Below are positions 1 through 5,289 of a stretch of 5,289 nt of DNA, piece by piece. How positions within the stretch are numbered: the stretch's first letter is position 1; each line of letters starts with the position of its first letter. The notes below the pieces were generated by a model that worked only from the letters and a program-made list of their open reading frames with translations, was not told the DNA's origin and did not search any database. The stretch is from Burkholderiales bacterium (lineage in GTDB: Bacteria > Pseudomonadota > Gammaproteobacteria > Burkholderiales > Burkholderiaceae_D), in the NCBI GenBank assembly GCA_028868455.1, contig JAGWUK010000267.1:1-5289 (forward strand), written 5' to 3'. The translations under genes and the position numbers were made by a program.

Positions 1-420
1 GTCATGAAAAATGCCAGTGACAGGGAGGTCGATGCCATCAATCGTATTCGTCAGGCCGGCGAAGCCTATGTCCAATTCGGGCTCACTTACCCGGATGAAT
101 ATGCGCTCGTATTTATGGAGCAACGGCCCCATGCTCCGGTTGAAGCGGCAATTGTCGAACATGGTAATGTCGACCAGGATCCCTACGCATTTGCACACAG
201 CCTGTTTGTCGCATTGGCGGCAACCGGCACTGTCAGAAACGACGAATTATCGACACACATGATGACGCAAATTTTCTGGCAAGGATTACATGGTATGACA
301 TCGATTGCCATCGTCATGGGAGAGGGGGATGATTGGACTCCCAAAATCGATCCCCACTTATATTTGAAAGCGTTACTGGATGTGTTGATGATCGGTATCC
401 TGCAACGCTTCGCACCTTGA
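1..420 (+). CDS. TetR/AcrR-family transcriptional regulator, C-terminal part (5' end outside window)
   Basis: The reading frame is open from the first base, so the gene almost certainly begins left of the window; the ATG at position 4 is probably an internal methionine. The 139 visible residues look like the all-helical ligand-binding and dimerisation half of a TetR-type repressor. Near residues 20-40 is a stretch resembling 'GEAYVQFGLTYPDEYALVFM', the helix-turn pattern typical of TetR C-terminal domains of the WHG/TetR_C_33 kind, where an aromatic residue, a 'P-x-x-Y' and a Met-Phe pair line the pocket. A later helix around 'QIFWQGLHGMTSIAI' fits the dimer interface. TetR proteins are usually about 190-220 residues, so roughly 60-70 residues carrying the helix-turn-helix would be missing, as expected for an edge truncation. 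It ends at TGA 10 bases from the stop of the convergent transporter. The inducer and target genes cannot be read from this fragment. An unrelated helical protein remains possible. Confidence 0.72.
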   Translation, partial: VMKNASDREVDAINRIRQAGEAYVQFGLTYPDEYALVFMEQRPHAPVEAAIVEHGNVDQDPYAFAHSLFVALAATGTVRNDELSTHMMTQIFWQGLHGMTSIAIVMGEGDDWTPKIDPHLYLKALLDVLMIGILQRFAP

Positions 421-430
421 TCTTTGAGGA

Positions 431-1897
431 TTAAACTTGCTTGGGAGCGTCGTTGATGAGCTTGCGCAATAGAGGAATCAGGATAATCATTAATACACCG
501 ACACCAACGCTGCTCCAGCCAAGCGCAGAAAATAGTGAGTGGTAAGTCGGGTTGGTTGATGAAGCTAAGCCTTCGGTTGCCTCCGGGATAAGGCCGGAAA
601 ACTGGCTGGCCAGAATCGACGCTGCGCCGGTAACCAACATCCAGGAACCCATCATGATCCCCTGGTATTGCCGCGGTGCCAGGCGTCCTATCATCGCGTA
701 ACCGATCGGTGAAATAAGTAATTCTGCAACGCTTTGCAGCAAGTAGCTGATGGCAATCCATTTGAAGGCGACCAGGCCGTTGCCGCCCGCCAGTGAAATT
801 CCGATAGGCAGCACAAGAAAGCCCAAACCGATCAAAATCAGGGATGCTGAAAACTGTCGGGGAATATCGATGTTCCAGCCGCGTTTCCTCAATTTGTCGA
901 ACAAAATGGACATCAAAGGTCCGCCGATCATGATGACAAAACTATTGATGTTTTGTATCCATTGCGGAGCGATTTCCATACCCCAGACCATACGATCAAC
1001 GTTGTTGACGGCAAATAATTGCAGCCCCATTGGTGCCATCTGATACAAGGCCCAAAACACCAGTGATCCTATGGTCAGGATCAGATAGGCCCACATGTTA
1101 TTTCGTTCTCTGTGATTTTTATGGATCAGCGCCAGGTAGGTGAGAACGGCAGCGATCAATGCACCAACGATCAGAACCAGATTGCCGCTGATCTCTGCAT
1201 GATGGAGCATGACAAAAACGATCGGAACCAGGCCGAATAAAATGGCAATACCCGCCATCAGGCGCAAGCGAAATTGCTTTGTTGTGGCTTCCAGTAACGG
1301 AGTATTCAGATCGGCCAGAACGCGCCAGTTGATAAAGGCCAGGACAATCGCGAGGAAGTTGCCGACCGTCGCAAAAATGAACAGGCTAGGGTAGTCTTCT
1401 TGCAATTGAAAATAACCGGCGACAGAAAAACCGATAAAAAATCCCAGATTCATACCGGCATAGTTCCAGAGAAAAGCACTTTCTCGTCGCAAGTCTTCCG
1501 GTTTAAAACGCTGGGTCAACATCAGATTCAGGCAAGTTACATTGAGTCCGCTGCCGGTAAGAAAGAATGCCAGTCCAACGTATAACAAATACGATGTTCC
1601 CCCGGCGATACTGGCGCAGCCAATGACTTGCAGTACCATGCCGCCGACAAACAGGTTGCGGTTGCTGATAAAACGCCCGGCCAGATAACCGCCAAACAAA
1701 TGCAGGCCGTAATTGAACGCGCCAAAGACGCCCATAATCGCCGTCGCATCTTTGACACTGAATCCCAACTTTTTGGTGGCATATAACACCAGCGTTGAAT
1801 ACAGCACCGCAAAACCCAGCGTTGCAAATATTTGAATAAAAAACAATGCTCCTGCGCCCTCCGGTATGGCGGCTATTTTTTGTTTTAATGATGACAA
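431..1897 (-). CDS. POT/PTR2-family MFS transporter (peptide-transporter-like), atypical
   Basis: This is a very hydrophobic inner-membrane protein of 488 residues with about a dozen or more membrane segments, the usual length for bacterial POT (proton-dependent oligopeptide transporter) members. Family landmarks are a TM5-like 'FLWNYAGMNLGFFIG' (residues 142-156), a TM7-like 'FWALYQMAP' (281-289), a TM10-like 'AELLISPIGY' (391-400) followed by 'LAP', and a TM11-like 'GIMMGSWMLVTGAA' (413-426). Two hallmarks are missing. The TM1 ExxERFxYY signature is replaced by 'QIFATLGFAVLY' (22-33), and the TM7 glutamate position appears to be Gln286; the TM10 glutamate (Glu392) is kept. Substrate and energy coupling are therefore uncertain, though di- or tripeptides are the default guess. 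The start chosen is TTG at 1897, preceded by AAGGAG at six bases; the frame extends to an ATG at 2053, but the added 52 residues are polar, unlike the family, and have no ribosome site. The gene is divergent from the binding-protein gene and convergent with the TetR gene. Confidence 0.88.
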   Translation of the reverse strand: MSSLKQKIAAIPEGAGALFFIQIFATLGFAVLYSTLVLYATKKLGFSVKDATAIMGVFGAFNYGLHLFGGYLAGRFISNRNLFVGGMVLQVIGCASIAGGTSYLLYVGLAFFLTGSGLNVTCLNLMLTQRFKPEDLRRESAFLWNYAGMNLGFFIGFSVAGYFQLQEDYPSLFIFATVGNFLAIVLAFINWRVLADLNTPLLEATTKQFRLRLMAGIAILFGLVPIVFVMLHHAEISGNLVLIVGALIAAVLTYLALIHKNHRERNNMWAYLILTIGSLVFWALYQMAPMGLQLFAVNNVDRMVWGMEIAPQWIQNINSFVIMIGGPLMSILFDKLRKRGWNIDIPRQFSASLILIGLGFLVLPIGISLAGGNGLVAFKWIAISYLLQSVAELLISPIGYAMIGRLAPRQYQGIMMGSWMLVTGAASILASQFSGLIPEATEGLASSTNPTYHSLFSALGWSSVGVGVLMIILIPLLRKLINDAPKQV

Positions 1898-1903
1898 AAC
1901 GAT

Positions 1904-1909
1904 CTCCTT
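1904..1909 (-). promoter_or_regulatory. Ribosome binding site that selects a TTG start for the POT transporter
   Basis: On the minus strand AAGGAG lies six bases upstream of TTG at 1897-1895. The in-frame ATG codons further upstream (1939, 2008, 2050 and 2053) show no comparable site; the one at 1939 is preceded by 'CGATGTTTTC'. The TTG start gives an N-terminus 'MSSLKQKIAAIPEGAG' leading straight into the first membrane segment, as expected for this family. Confidence 0.7.
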
Positions 1910-1960
1910 TTTGTATGGATTCTGCTCGCTAAAATGCATGAAAACATCGTATGCAATTTG

Positions 1961-1979
1961 AAGCTGTGGATAACAGCTT
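1961..1979. repeat. Perfect 7-bp inverted repeat containing a consensus DnaA-box sequence
   Basis: AAGCTGT and ACAGCTT flank a five-base spacer GGATA. The sequence TGTGGATAA at 1965-1973 is the reverse complement of the consensus DnaA box TTATCCACA. In RNA from the minus strand it could form a short hairpin in the transporter leader. It may be a regulator site or chance; a single DnaA box does not indicate an origin. Confidence 0.5.
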
Positions 1980-2022
1980 TTGGCAGAAGAGCTCGCATTG
2001 TAATTCATAGGACTGGCGTAAA

Positions 2023-2035
2023 ACCGCTTTGCGGT
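2023..2035. repeat. Small perfect palindrome, ACCGC-TTT-GCGGT, possible operator
   Basis: Two five-base arms are separated by three bases. It lies upstream of the transporter and next to the only weak minus-strand promoter-like sequence (1999-2019), where a regulator could act. The arms are short, so chance is a real alternative and no specific regulator can be named. Confidence 0.35.
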
Positions 2036-2048
2036 GTTGCTGGGCCTC

Positions 2049-2107
2049 ATCAATCAAAATGCGCTGGCTGCATCTCGCTGACTTGCCGGCCTCATTTTGA
2101 CATTGGT
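2049..2107 (+). repeat. Long imperfect stem-loop upstream of the tungstate-binding protein gene
   Basis: The outer stem pairs TCAAAATG (2054-2061) with CATTTTGA (2093-2100), eight perfect pairs. Beyond a two-base bulge (2101-2102), 2049-2053 pairs with 2103-2107, including one G-U pair. Inside, GCTGGC (2063-2068) pairs with GCCGGC (2085-2090), including one G-U pair, leaving a 16-base loop at 2069-2084. The total is about 19 pairs. No run of T follows it, so a simple terminator is unlikely. It could be a structured part of the leader RNA or a cruciform/operator region; which depends on where transcription starts. Confidence 0.5.
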
Positions 2108-2110
2108 CAA
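2097..2110. repeat. Inverted repeat TTGAC-N4-GTCAA, possible operator
   Basis: TTGAC (2097-2101) and GTCAA (2106-2110) form five-base arms around ATTG. The left arm overlaps a perfect -35-like TTGACA and the right foot of the larger stem-loop. Dimeric repressors often use sites of this size, but no family can be assigned from it. Confidence 0.35.
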
Positions 2111-2127
2111 TTTCTAAGCCAGGGACT

Positions 2128-2203
2128 GGAATCTCGATTCCCTTTGCCGCAATCCGAGTGTCGAATCTAAATGCATTGCGCAAATCATGCGAAAATGGAA
2201 TCG
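2128..2203 (+). promoter_or_regulatory. Candidate leader structure with mutually exclusive pairings before the binding-protein gene
   Basis: The segment GATTCC (2136-2141) can pair with GGAATC just upstream (2128-2133; in RNA, five pairs around a CUCG loop) or with GGAATCG downstream (2197-2203, seven pairs using CGATTCC at 2135-2141). The longer-range pairing encloses a third stem: TTTGC-GCAAT (2143-2153, with C2148 bulged) against ATTGCGCAAA (2175-2184), ten pairs. Five bases after 2203 come eight T residues (2209-2216), then the ribosome site at 2217. The layout resembles an attenuator or switching leader. That it regulates is inference; only the complementarity is seen. I did not recognise the conserved core of the Moco riboswitch in it. 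Confidence 0.35.
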
Positions 2204-2216
2204 CTTCATTTTTTTT

Positions 2217-2223
2217 GAGGGAG
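2217..2223 (+). promoter_or_regulatory. Ribosome binding site that selects a GTG start for the binding protein
   Basis: GAGGGAG lies five bases upstream of GTG at 2229. The upstream in-frame ATG at 2187 has no such site and would put 14 extra residues, 'MRKWNRFIFFEGDA', ahead of the signal peptide. The site follows directly on a run of eight T residues. Confidence 0.7.
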
Positions 2224-2228
2224 ATGCA

Positions 2229-3029
2229 GTGTACAAAGCCATTTTCATGTTGTCATTCTTGATAGCGAGCAGCACCAGTGCTATTGCTGACGAAATTCTA
2301 CGTATGTCGACAACGACCAGTACTGATAATTCAGGATTATTAAAGGAACTCTTGCCAGCGTTTGAAGCAAAAACAAAAATCAAAGTTCACGTTATTTCAG
2401 TTGGAACAGGCAAAGCGCTGGAACTGGCCAAGAATGGTGATGTTGATGTAACGCTGGTACACGCCAGAGCCGCAGAAGATAAGTTCATGGCTGCTGGTCA
2501 CGGCGTGAATCGGCGCGACGTGATGTACAACGATTTCATTATTGTCGGGCCGATTAATGATCCCGCGCATTTGCAAGGTACAAAAGATGTGATTGCTGCG
2601 TTTCGTCAGCTTGCCGCCAGCAAAGCAAAATTCATTTCTCGTGGCGATAATTCAGGCACCGATCAGATGGAGCAGTCGTACTGGAAGGCCGCAGGCGTCA
2701 AGCCTGAAGGTGCAGCGTATGTATCAGCAGGATTGGGTATGGGAGAAGTATTGACAATGGCCGCACAGATGGGTGCGTATACGCTGACTGACAGGGCGAC
2801 TTACGGTGCTTATCGGGCCAAAACAGGGTTGGCGATAGAAGTGGAAGGTGATCCGAAAATGTTCAATCCCTATGGCATCATTGCTGTGAATCCCGCCAAA
2901 TACAAAGACGTTAATTTTCAAGGTGCAAACAGTCTGATCGAATGGATCACGTCAGCGGAAGGCCAAAAGAAAATTGCGGACTTCAGGGTCAACGGCGAAC
3001 AACTGTTTTTCCCTTCATACAAAAAATAA
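2229..3029 (+). CDS. tupA: Tungstate-type (TupA-like) ABC transporter periplasmic binding protein
   Basis: A 266-residue exported binding protein. Residues 1-20 form a signal peptide with a hydrophobic core '[11 protein letters not shown]' and probable cleavage after 'SAIA' before Asp21; there is no lipobox. The mature protein carries the TupA family pattern: '[12 protein letters not shown]' (27-38), which in this family contributes to oxyanion binding, 'SVGTGKALE' (57-65), '[11 protein letters not shown]' (70-80), 'YNDFIIVGP' (100-108), '[10 protein letters not shown]' (135-144), '[10 protein letters not shown]' (183-192) and '[12 protein letters not shown]' (211-222). This supports tungstate, or possibly molybdate, capture in the periplasm. 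The usual partners TupB (permease) and TupC (ATPase) are not in the window; the next gene, 44 bases on, is a molybdenum-hydroxylase subunit, with which it probably shares an operon. The GTG start rests on the GAGGGAG site and signal-peptide position; ATG at 2187 is the alternative. Tungstate rather than molybdate specificity is by family resemblance only. Confidence 0.87.
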   Translation: MYKAIFMLSFLIASSTSAIADEILRMSTTTSTDNSGLLKELLPAFEAKTKIKVHVISVGTGKALELAKNGDVDVTLVHARAAEDKFMAAGHGVNRRDVMYNDFIIVGPINDPAHLQGTKDVIAAFRQLAASKAKFISRGDNSGTDQMEQSYWKAAGVKPEGAAYVSAGLGMGEVLTMAAQMGAYTLTDRATYGAYRAKTGLAIEVEGDPKMFNPYGIIAVNPAKYKDVNFQGANSLIEWITSAEGQKKIADFRVNGEQLFFPSYKK

Positions 3030-3073
3030 ACTGCAACTCTGGATGCAGGTTCACAAAGCGGAGAGAGATAAAT

Positions 3074-3550
3074 ATGGCGATCAATATGCATGTCAACGGC
3101 AAACAAATTTCTTGTAATTCTGAACCGGACACACCGCTATTATGGGTAATCCGGGATGAGCTGGGATTAACCGGCACCAAGTTTGGTTGCGGAGCGGCGC
3201 TGTGCGGTGCCTGTACGGTACATGTCGATGGTGTCCCTGTCCGATCCTGTCAGACTCCGGTTGCATCGGTTGCGGACAAAAAAATTGCGACGATAGAATC
3301 GCTTTCCAGTAACAATAATCATGTTTTGCAGCGCGCCTGGATTGCGCATGATGTCCCGCAATGCGGTTATTGCCAGTCAGGACAATTAATGAGTGCAGCC
3401 GCATTATTGGCAAGCAATAAAAACCCTAGCGATACGGATATTGATAACGCCATGAGCGGCAATCTTTGTCGATGCGGTACTTATAGCCGTATCCGTGCTG
3501 CTATAAAGTCTGCAGCGCTGGAAATACAGCGAACCGGCGAAACTGTCTGA
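3074..3550 (+). CDS. Molybdenum hydroxylase small subunit with two [2Fe-2S] clusters (IorA/CoxS-like)
   Basis: A 158-residue protein with the standard two-domain layout. The N-terminal plant-type ferredoxin fold holds cysteines 39, 44, 47 and 59 in '[10 protein letters not shown]' and 'RSCQTP'. The C-terminal helical domain holds the second cluster with cysteines 97, 100, 132 and 134 in 'QCGYCQSGQ' and '[10 protein letters not shown]'. All eight ligands are present and the length is normal, so the subunit looks intact. Such subunits pass electrons from the molybdopterin site to an acceptor. '[21 protein letters not shown]' resembles the isoquinoline 1-oxidoreductase/aldehyde oxidoreductase type more than classical xanthine dehydrogenase, but the substrate cannot be told from this subunit. 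The ATG at 3074 follows GGAGAGAG (3060-3067); the frame is open back to 2942, but that overlaps the binding-protein gene and lacks family sequence. The large catalytic subunit that usually follows is absent; an XdhC-family gene comes next. Confidence 0.92.
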   Translation: MAINMHVNGKQISCNSEPDTPLLWVIRDELGLTGTKFGCGAALCGACTVHVDGVPVRSCQTPVASVADKKIATIESLSSNNNHVLQRAWIAHDVPQCGYCQSGQLMSAAALLASNKNPSDTDIDNAMSGNLCRCGTYSRIRAAIKSAALEIQRTGETV

Positions 3551-3626
3551 CCTTTTAGTTTGCTGAATCTTAGCTGTCGGGATTGTCCTGATTTGTCCTG
3601 TTCCACATTACCTGGCCCTGTTTCGT
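3551..3626 (+). other. Short gap where a hydroxylase large-subunit gene would be expected
   Basis: These 76 bases hold no open frame of note; stop codons occur early in the forward frames, and I see no trace of a molybdopterin-binding subunit. There is a tandem pair of TTGTCCTG (3583-3590 and 3593-3600) separated by two bases. No hairpin followed by T residues is visible, so read-through into the XdhC-family gene is plausible. No strong ribosome site precedes the next start. Confidence 0.5.
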
Positions 3627-4607
3627 ATGGATAGTCTTGATCTTGAAGTGCTAAAAGCTTGTGACAATTGGCTTAGTTCCGGGCATCGTTGCAAGCTGGT
3701 TACGGTTGTTAAAACCTGGGGCTCAAGCCCCAGGCAAGAGGGTGCCATGCTGGCAATTTGTGACGATGGACAAATTGTCGGGTCGGTTTCCGGTGGTTGT
3801 ATCGAAGACGACTTAATTGAGCGCGTGCGTGCCGAAGGCATAGATCATGGCACGCCTGAAATAGTGACTTATGGTATCAGTGCGGATGAAGCACATCGCT
3901 TCGGATTACCTTGCGGTGGAACGATCAAGCTGGCGATCGAAAGTCTGGCAGGACATAGTCGGATTGCAGAGCTGTTGCAAAGGCTGGCCGTTCATGAGCT
4001 TGTTGCCCGGCATTTAAATCTGGATAGTGGTGAGGTGGTACTTGAAAAAGCGGTGCGTGGGAGTCAACTCTCAGTATCAGCCAGTTTGCTTACGACGATT
4101 CATGGCCCGCGCTGGCGTTTGTTGATTATTGGCGCCGGACCACTGTCACGTTTTCTTGCCAGTATTGCGACGGGAATGGATTATCAGGTCACCGTATGCG
4201 ACCCCAGAGAAGAATATCGCAGTGGCTGGCAAATGGATGGGGTAACGTTAGTGCATACCATGCCCGATGATCAGGTGCTGGACATGCAATTGGATAGCCG
4301 CAGTGCCGTCGTTGCATTGACGCACGATCCCAAACTGGATGATCTGGCCTTGATGGAGGCATTGAAGTCGGATGCTTTTTACGTCGGTGCAATCGGTTCG
4401 CGTAGCAATAATGCTAAACGGCGCGAGCGGCTGAAAGAATTTGATTTGAGTGAAACAGAACTGGCGCGCCTGCACGGTCCCATTGGTTTATATATAGGCA
4501 GCAAAACCCCTGCTGAAATAGCGATTTCCATTCTCGCTGAAATGACTGCCGTCAAAAATCAGGTATTACTCCCGCACGATATACGCATTGATGTAGCGAA
4601 ACCATAG
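3627..4607 (+). CDS. XdhC/CoxI-family molybdenum cofactor maturation protein
   Basis: A 326-residue cytoplasmic protein of the XdhC/CoxI family. Characterised members bind molybdenum cofactor, support its sulfuration and deliver it to xanthine-dehydrogenase-type enzymes. The N-terminal XdhC_CoxI domain shows 'TWGSSPRQEGAML' (30-42), 'GSVSGGCIE' (52-60) and 'GLPCGG' (93-98), with Cys58 and Cys96 in the conserved positions. The C-terminal Rossmann-type domain shows 'IIGAGPLSRFLA' (167-178), 'VCDPREEY' (190-197), 'LTHDPKLDD' (231-239), 'VGAIGSR' (253-259) and 'GPIGLYIGSKTPAEIAISI' (284-302). Length and domain order are normal. The ATG at 3627 is followed by a family-like N-terminus although no clear Shine-Dalgarno precedes it, so translation may be weak or coupled to upstream reading. 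It follows the iron-sulfur subunit in the same direction, so a shared operon is likely; its client catalytic subunit is not in the window. Confidence 0.92.
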   Translation: MDSLDLEVLKACDNWLSSGHRCKLVTVVKTWGSSPRQEGAMLAICDDGQIVGSVSGGCIEDDLIERVRAEGIDHGTPEIVTYGISADEAHRFGLPCGGTIKLAIESLAGHSRIAELLQRLAVHELVARHLNLDSGEVVLEKAVRGSQLSVSASLLTTIHGPRWRLLIIGAGPLSRFLASIATGMDYQVTVCDPREEYRSGWQMDGVTLVHTMPDDQVLDMQLDSRSAVVALTHDPKLDDLALMEALKSDAFYVGAIGSRSNNAKRRERLKEFDLSETELARLHGPIGLYIGSKTPAEIAISILAEMTAVKNQVLLPHDIRIDVAKP

Positions 4608-4633
4608 TAGCGATGAAGGCCAGTCAAATTCAG

Positions 4634-4643
4634 TCGTTAACGA
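4634..4643. repeat. Ten-base perfect palindrome TCGTTAACGA after the XdhC-family gene
   Basis: The palindrome lies in the 161-base gap (4608-4768) between the XdhC-family gene and dcd. With no spacer it cannot form a stable RNA hairpin, and no T run follows, so it is not a terminator. It could be a dimer-binding site or chance. The rest of the gap holds no gene and no convincing terminator; the dcd promoter is presumably here. Confidence 0.3.
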
Positions 4644-4768
4644 TGAAAATAGTTTGTTTCCCTGTTGTTTCGTTTGTGCATGCGCTGAACCGGCTATACA
4701 AAAACGCCAATTCACGCACTGATTTCGCGTAAAATCCCACCCAATATTAAAATGGGCAGGGGAGTAGC

Positions 4769-5289
4769 ATGAGCATTAAAGCAGATAAGTGGATTCGTCG
4801 CATGGCGCTTGAGCAAGGCATGATAGAACCGTTTGAGCCAGGCCAGGTGCGCGCAAGAGAAGATGGCCAAAAGATTGTTAGTTATGGCACATCCTCATAT
4901 GGCTACGACATTCGTTGCGCCGATGAATTCAAGATTTTTACCAATATCAATAGCACCATCGTTGATCCGAAAAATTTCGACGAAAAATCGTTTGTTGATT
5001 TCAAAGGTGATGTTTGCATTATCCCGCCAAACTCCTTTGCGCTTGCGCGCACGATGGAGTATTTCCGTATTCCACGCAGTGTGCTGACCATTTGCCTTGG
5101 CAAATCGACTTATGCCCGTTGCGGAATTATCGTGAATGTCACACCGTTTGAACCGGAGTGGGAAGGTTACGTAACGCTGGAGTTTTCCAATACAACACCG
5201 TTGCCAGCAAAAATTTATGCTGGCGAAGGCTGTGCGCAAGTGTTGTTTTTTGAAAGCGATGAAGTTTGCGAAACTTCTTATAAAGACCG
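4769..5289 (+). CDS. dcd: dCTP deaminase (3' end outside window)
   Basis: Dcd deaminates dCTP to dUTP in the cytoplasm, supplying dUMP for thymidylate synthesis. The 173 complete codons seen match the proteobacterial form from its first residues, '[13 protein letters not shown]', through '[13 protein letters not shown]' (42-54), '[11 protein letters not shown]' (65-75), '[19 protein letters not shown]' (84-102) and the signature '[16 protein letters not shown]' (111-126). Ser113 and Arg117 fall in the conserved active-site 'S-x-x-x-R' segment, and Glu138 in 'VTLEFSN' is at the catalytic general-base position. The family length is about 188, so some 15 residues, probably the flexible C-terminal lid, lie beyond the edge. 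The ATG at 4769 follows AGGGGAG (4758-4764) at four bases. The 161-base gap upstream suggests transcription separate from the XdhC-family gene. No frameshift or missing key residue is seen. Confidence 0.96.
   Translation, partial: MSIKADKWIRRMALEQGMIEPFEPGQVRAREDGQKIVSYGTSSYGYDIRCADEFKIFTNINSTIVDPKNFDEKSFVDFKGDVCIIPPNSFALARTMEYFRIPRSVLTICLGKSTYARCGIIVNVTPFEPEWEGYVTLEFSNTTPLPAKIYAGEGCAQVLFFESDEVCETSYKD

Larger units (their letters stand above)
1898..2228. other. Divergent intergenic region rich in inverted repeats, probably holding both promoters
   Basis: These 331 bases separate the divergent transporter and binding-protein genes. I see no credible protein gene; the short open frames here lack family features and ribosome sites. 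The region should hold promoters for both flanking genes. No clear sigma-70 promoter stands out: TTGACA occurs at 2097-2102 on the plus strand but has no -10 element 16-18 bases downstream. On the minus strand TACAAT at 1999-2004 is a -10-like match with only a poor TTTTAC at 15 bases. The region contains at least five inverted repeats, the clearest of which are listed separately; the half next to the binding-protein gene is the most structured. Confidence 0.55.

Noticed and set aside
395..470. Bidirectional terminator between the convergent TetR and transporter genes
   Set aside because: I found only weak complementarity (five-base ATCCT/AGGAT) and no T run on either side; termination must lie elsewhere or be factor-dependent.
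183..761. 192-codon open frame on the minus strand across the convergent gene ends
   Set aside because: It lies antisense to the TetR gene and out of frame inside the transporter gene, with no recognisable domain; it is a shadow of both.
1961..1979. Replication origin suggested by the DnaA box
   Set aside because: Only one consensus box is present, with no cluster of boxes, AT-rich unwinding region or dnaA/dnaN/parAB genes nearby.
2097..2125. TTGACA at 2097-2102 as part of a sigma-70 promoter
   Set aside because: The -35 match is perfect, but the sequence 16-18 bases downstream (around CAGGGA) is not a -10 element.
2187..2228. ATG at 2187 as the start of the binding protein
   Set aside because: It would add 14 residues before the signal peptide and has no ribosome site; GTG at 2229 has GAGGGAG at five bases and gives a clean signal peptide.
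3031..3049. CTGCA/TGCAG hairpin between the binding-protein gene and the iron-sulfur subunit gene
   Set aside because: The stem is only five pairs with an eight-base loop and no T run, so it is not a credible terminator separating the two genes.
2942..3073. Upstream extension of the iron-sulfur subunit frame
   Set aside because: It overlaps the end of the binding-protein gene, shows no family sequence, and the ATG at 3074 has its own purine-rich ribosome site and a family-like N-terminus.
4674..4700. TTGTGC-N15-TATACA as a dcd promoter
   Set aside because: Both hexamers are imperfect and the 15-base spacing is short; a TAAAAT at 4730-4735 is an equal -10 candidate without any -35, so no choice can be supported.
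4895..5239. 114-codon open frame on the minus strand opposite dcd
   Set aside because: The plus strand here encodes a clear dCTP deaminase with its active-site residues; the antisense frame has no family features.

Overview
The window looks like ordinary chromosome of a proteobacterium with moderate GC content. The best clue is the dCTP deaminase at the right end, whose sequence (opening [13 protein letters not shown], core [20 protein letters not shown]) matches the roughly 188-residue beta/gammaproteobacterial form. A betaproteobacterium, possibly in the Nitrosomonadales, is my guess; the sequence alone does not settle the genus. I see no transposase, tRNA, rRNA, CRISPR array or phage gene.

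Layout. (1) 1-420, plus strand: the C-terminal ligand-binding part of a TetR-type repressor whose DNA-binding domain lies left of the window. (2) 431-1897, minus strand: a POT/PTR2-family membrane transporter, convergent with the TetR gene across 10 bases and probably starting at a TTG codon. It lacks the ExxER motif and the TM7 glutamate of classical proton-coupled peptide transporters. (3) 1898-2228: a 331-base divergent intergenic region, unusually rich in inverted repeats, including pairings that exclude one another. (4) 2229-3029, plus strand: a periplasmic tungstate-type (TupA-like) binding protein, without its permease and ATPase partners here. (5) 3074-3550, plus strand: the small two-[2Fe-2S] subunit of a molybdenum hydroxylase. 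(6) 3627-4607, plus strand: an XdhC/CoxI-family maturation factor. (7) 4608-4768: intergenic. (8) 4769-5289, plus strand: dcd, cut off by the window end.

How the genes fit together. Genes 4-6 run the same way with short gaps and share a theme: capture of a group-6 oxyanion, an electron-transfer subunit, and insertion of sulfurated molybdenum cofactor. What is missing is the large, cofactor-binding catalytic subunit (about 700-800 residues) that normally sits between the iron-sulfur subunit and XdhC; only 76 non-coding bases separate them. The TetR fragment, the transporter and dcd look like unrelated neighbours. The points most worth following up are the incomplete hydroxylase locus, the orphan oxyanion-binding protein, the structured leader upstream of it, and the POT transporter without its usual proton-coupling residues.
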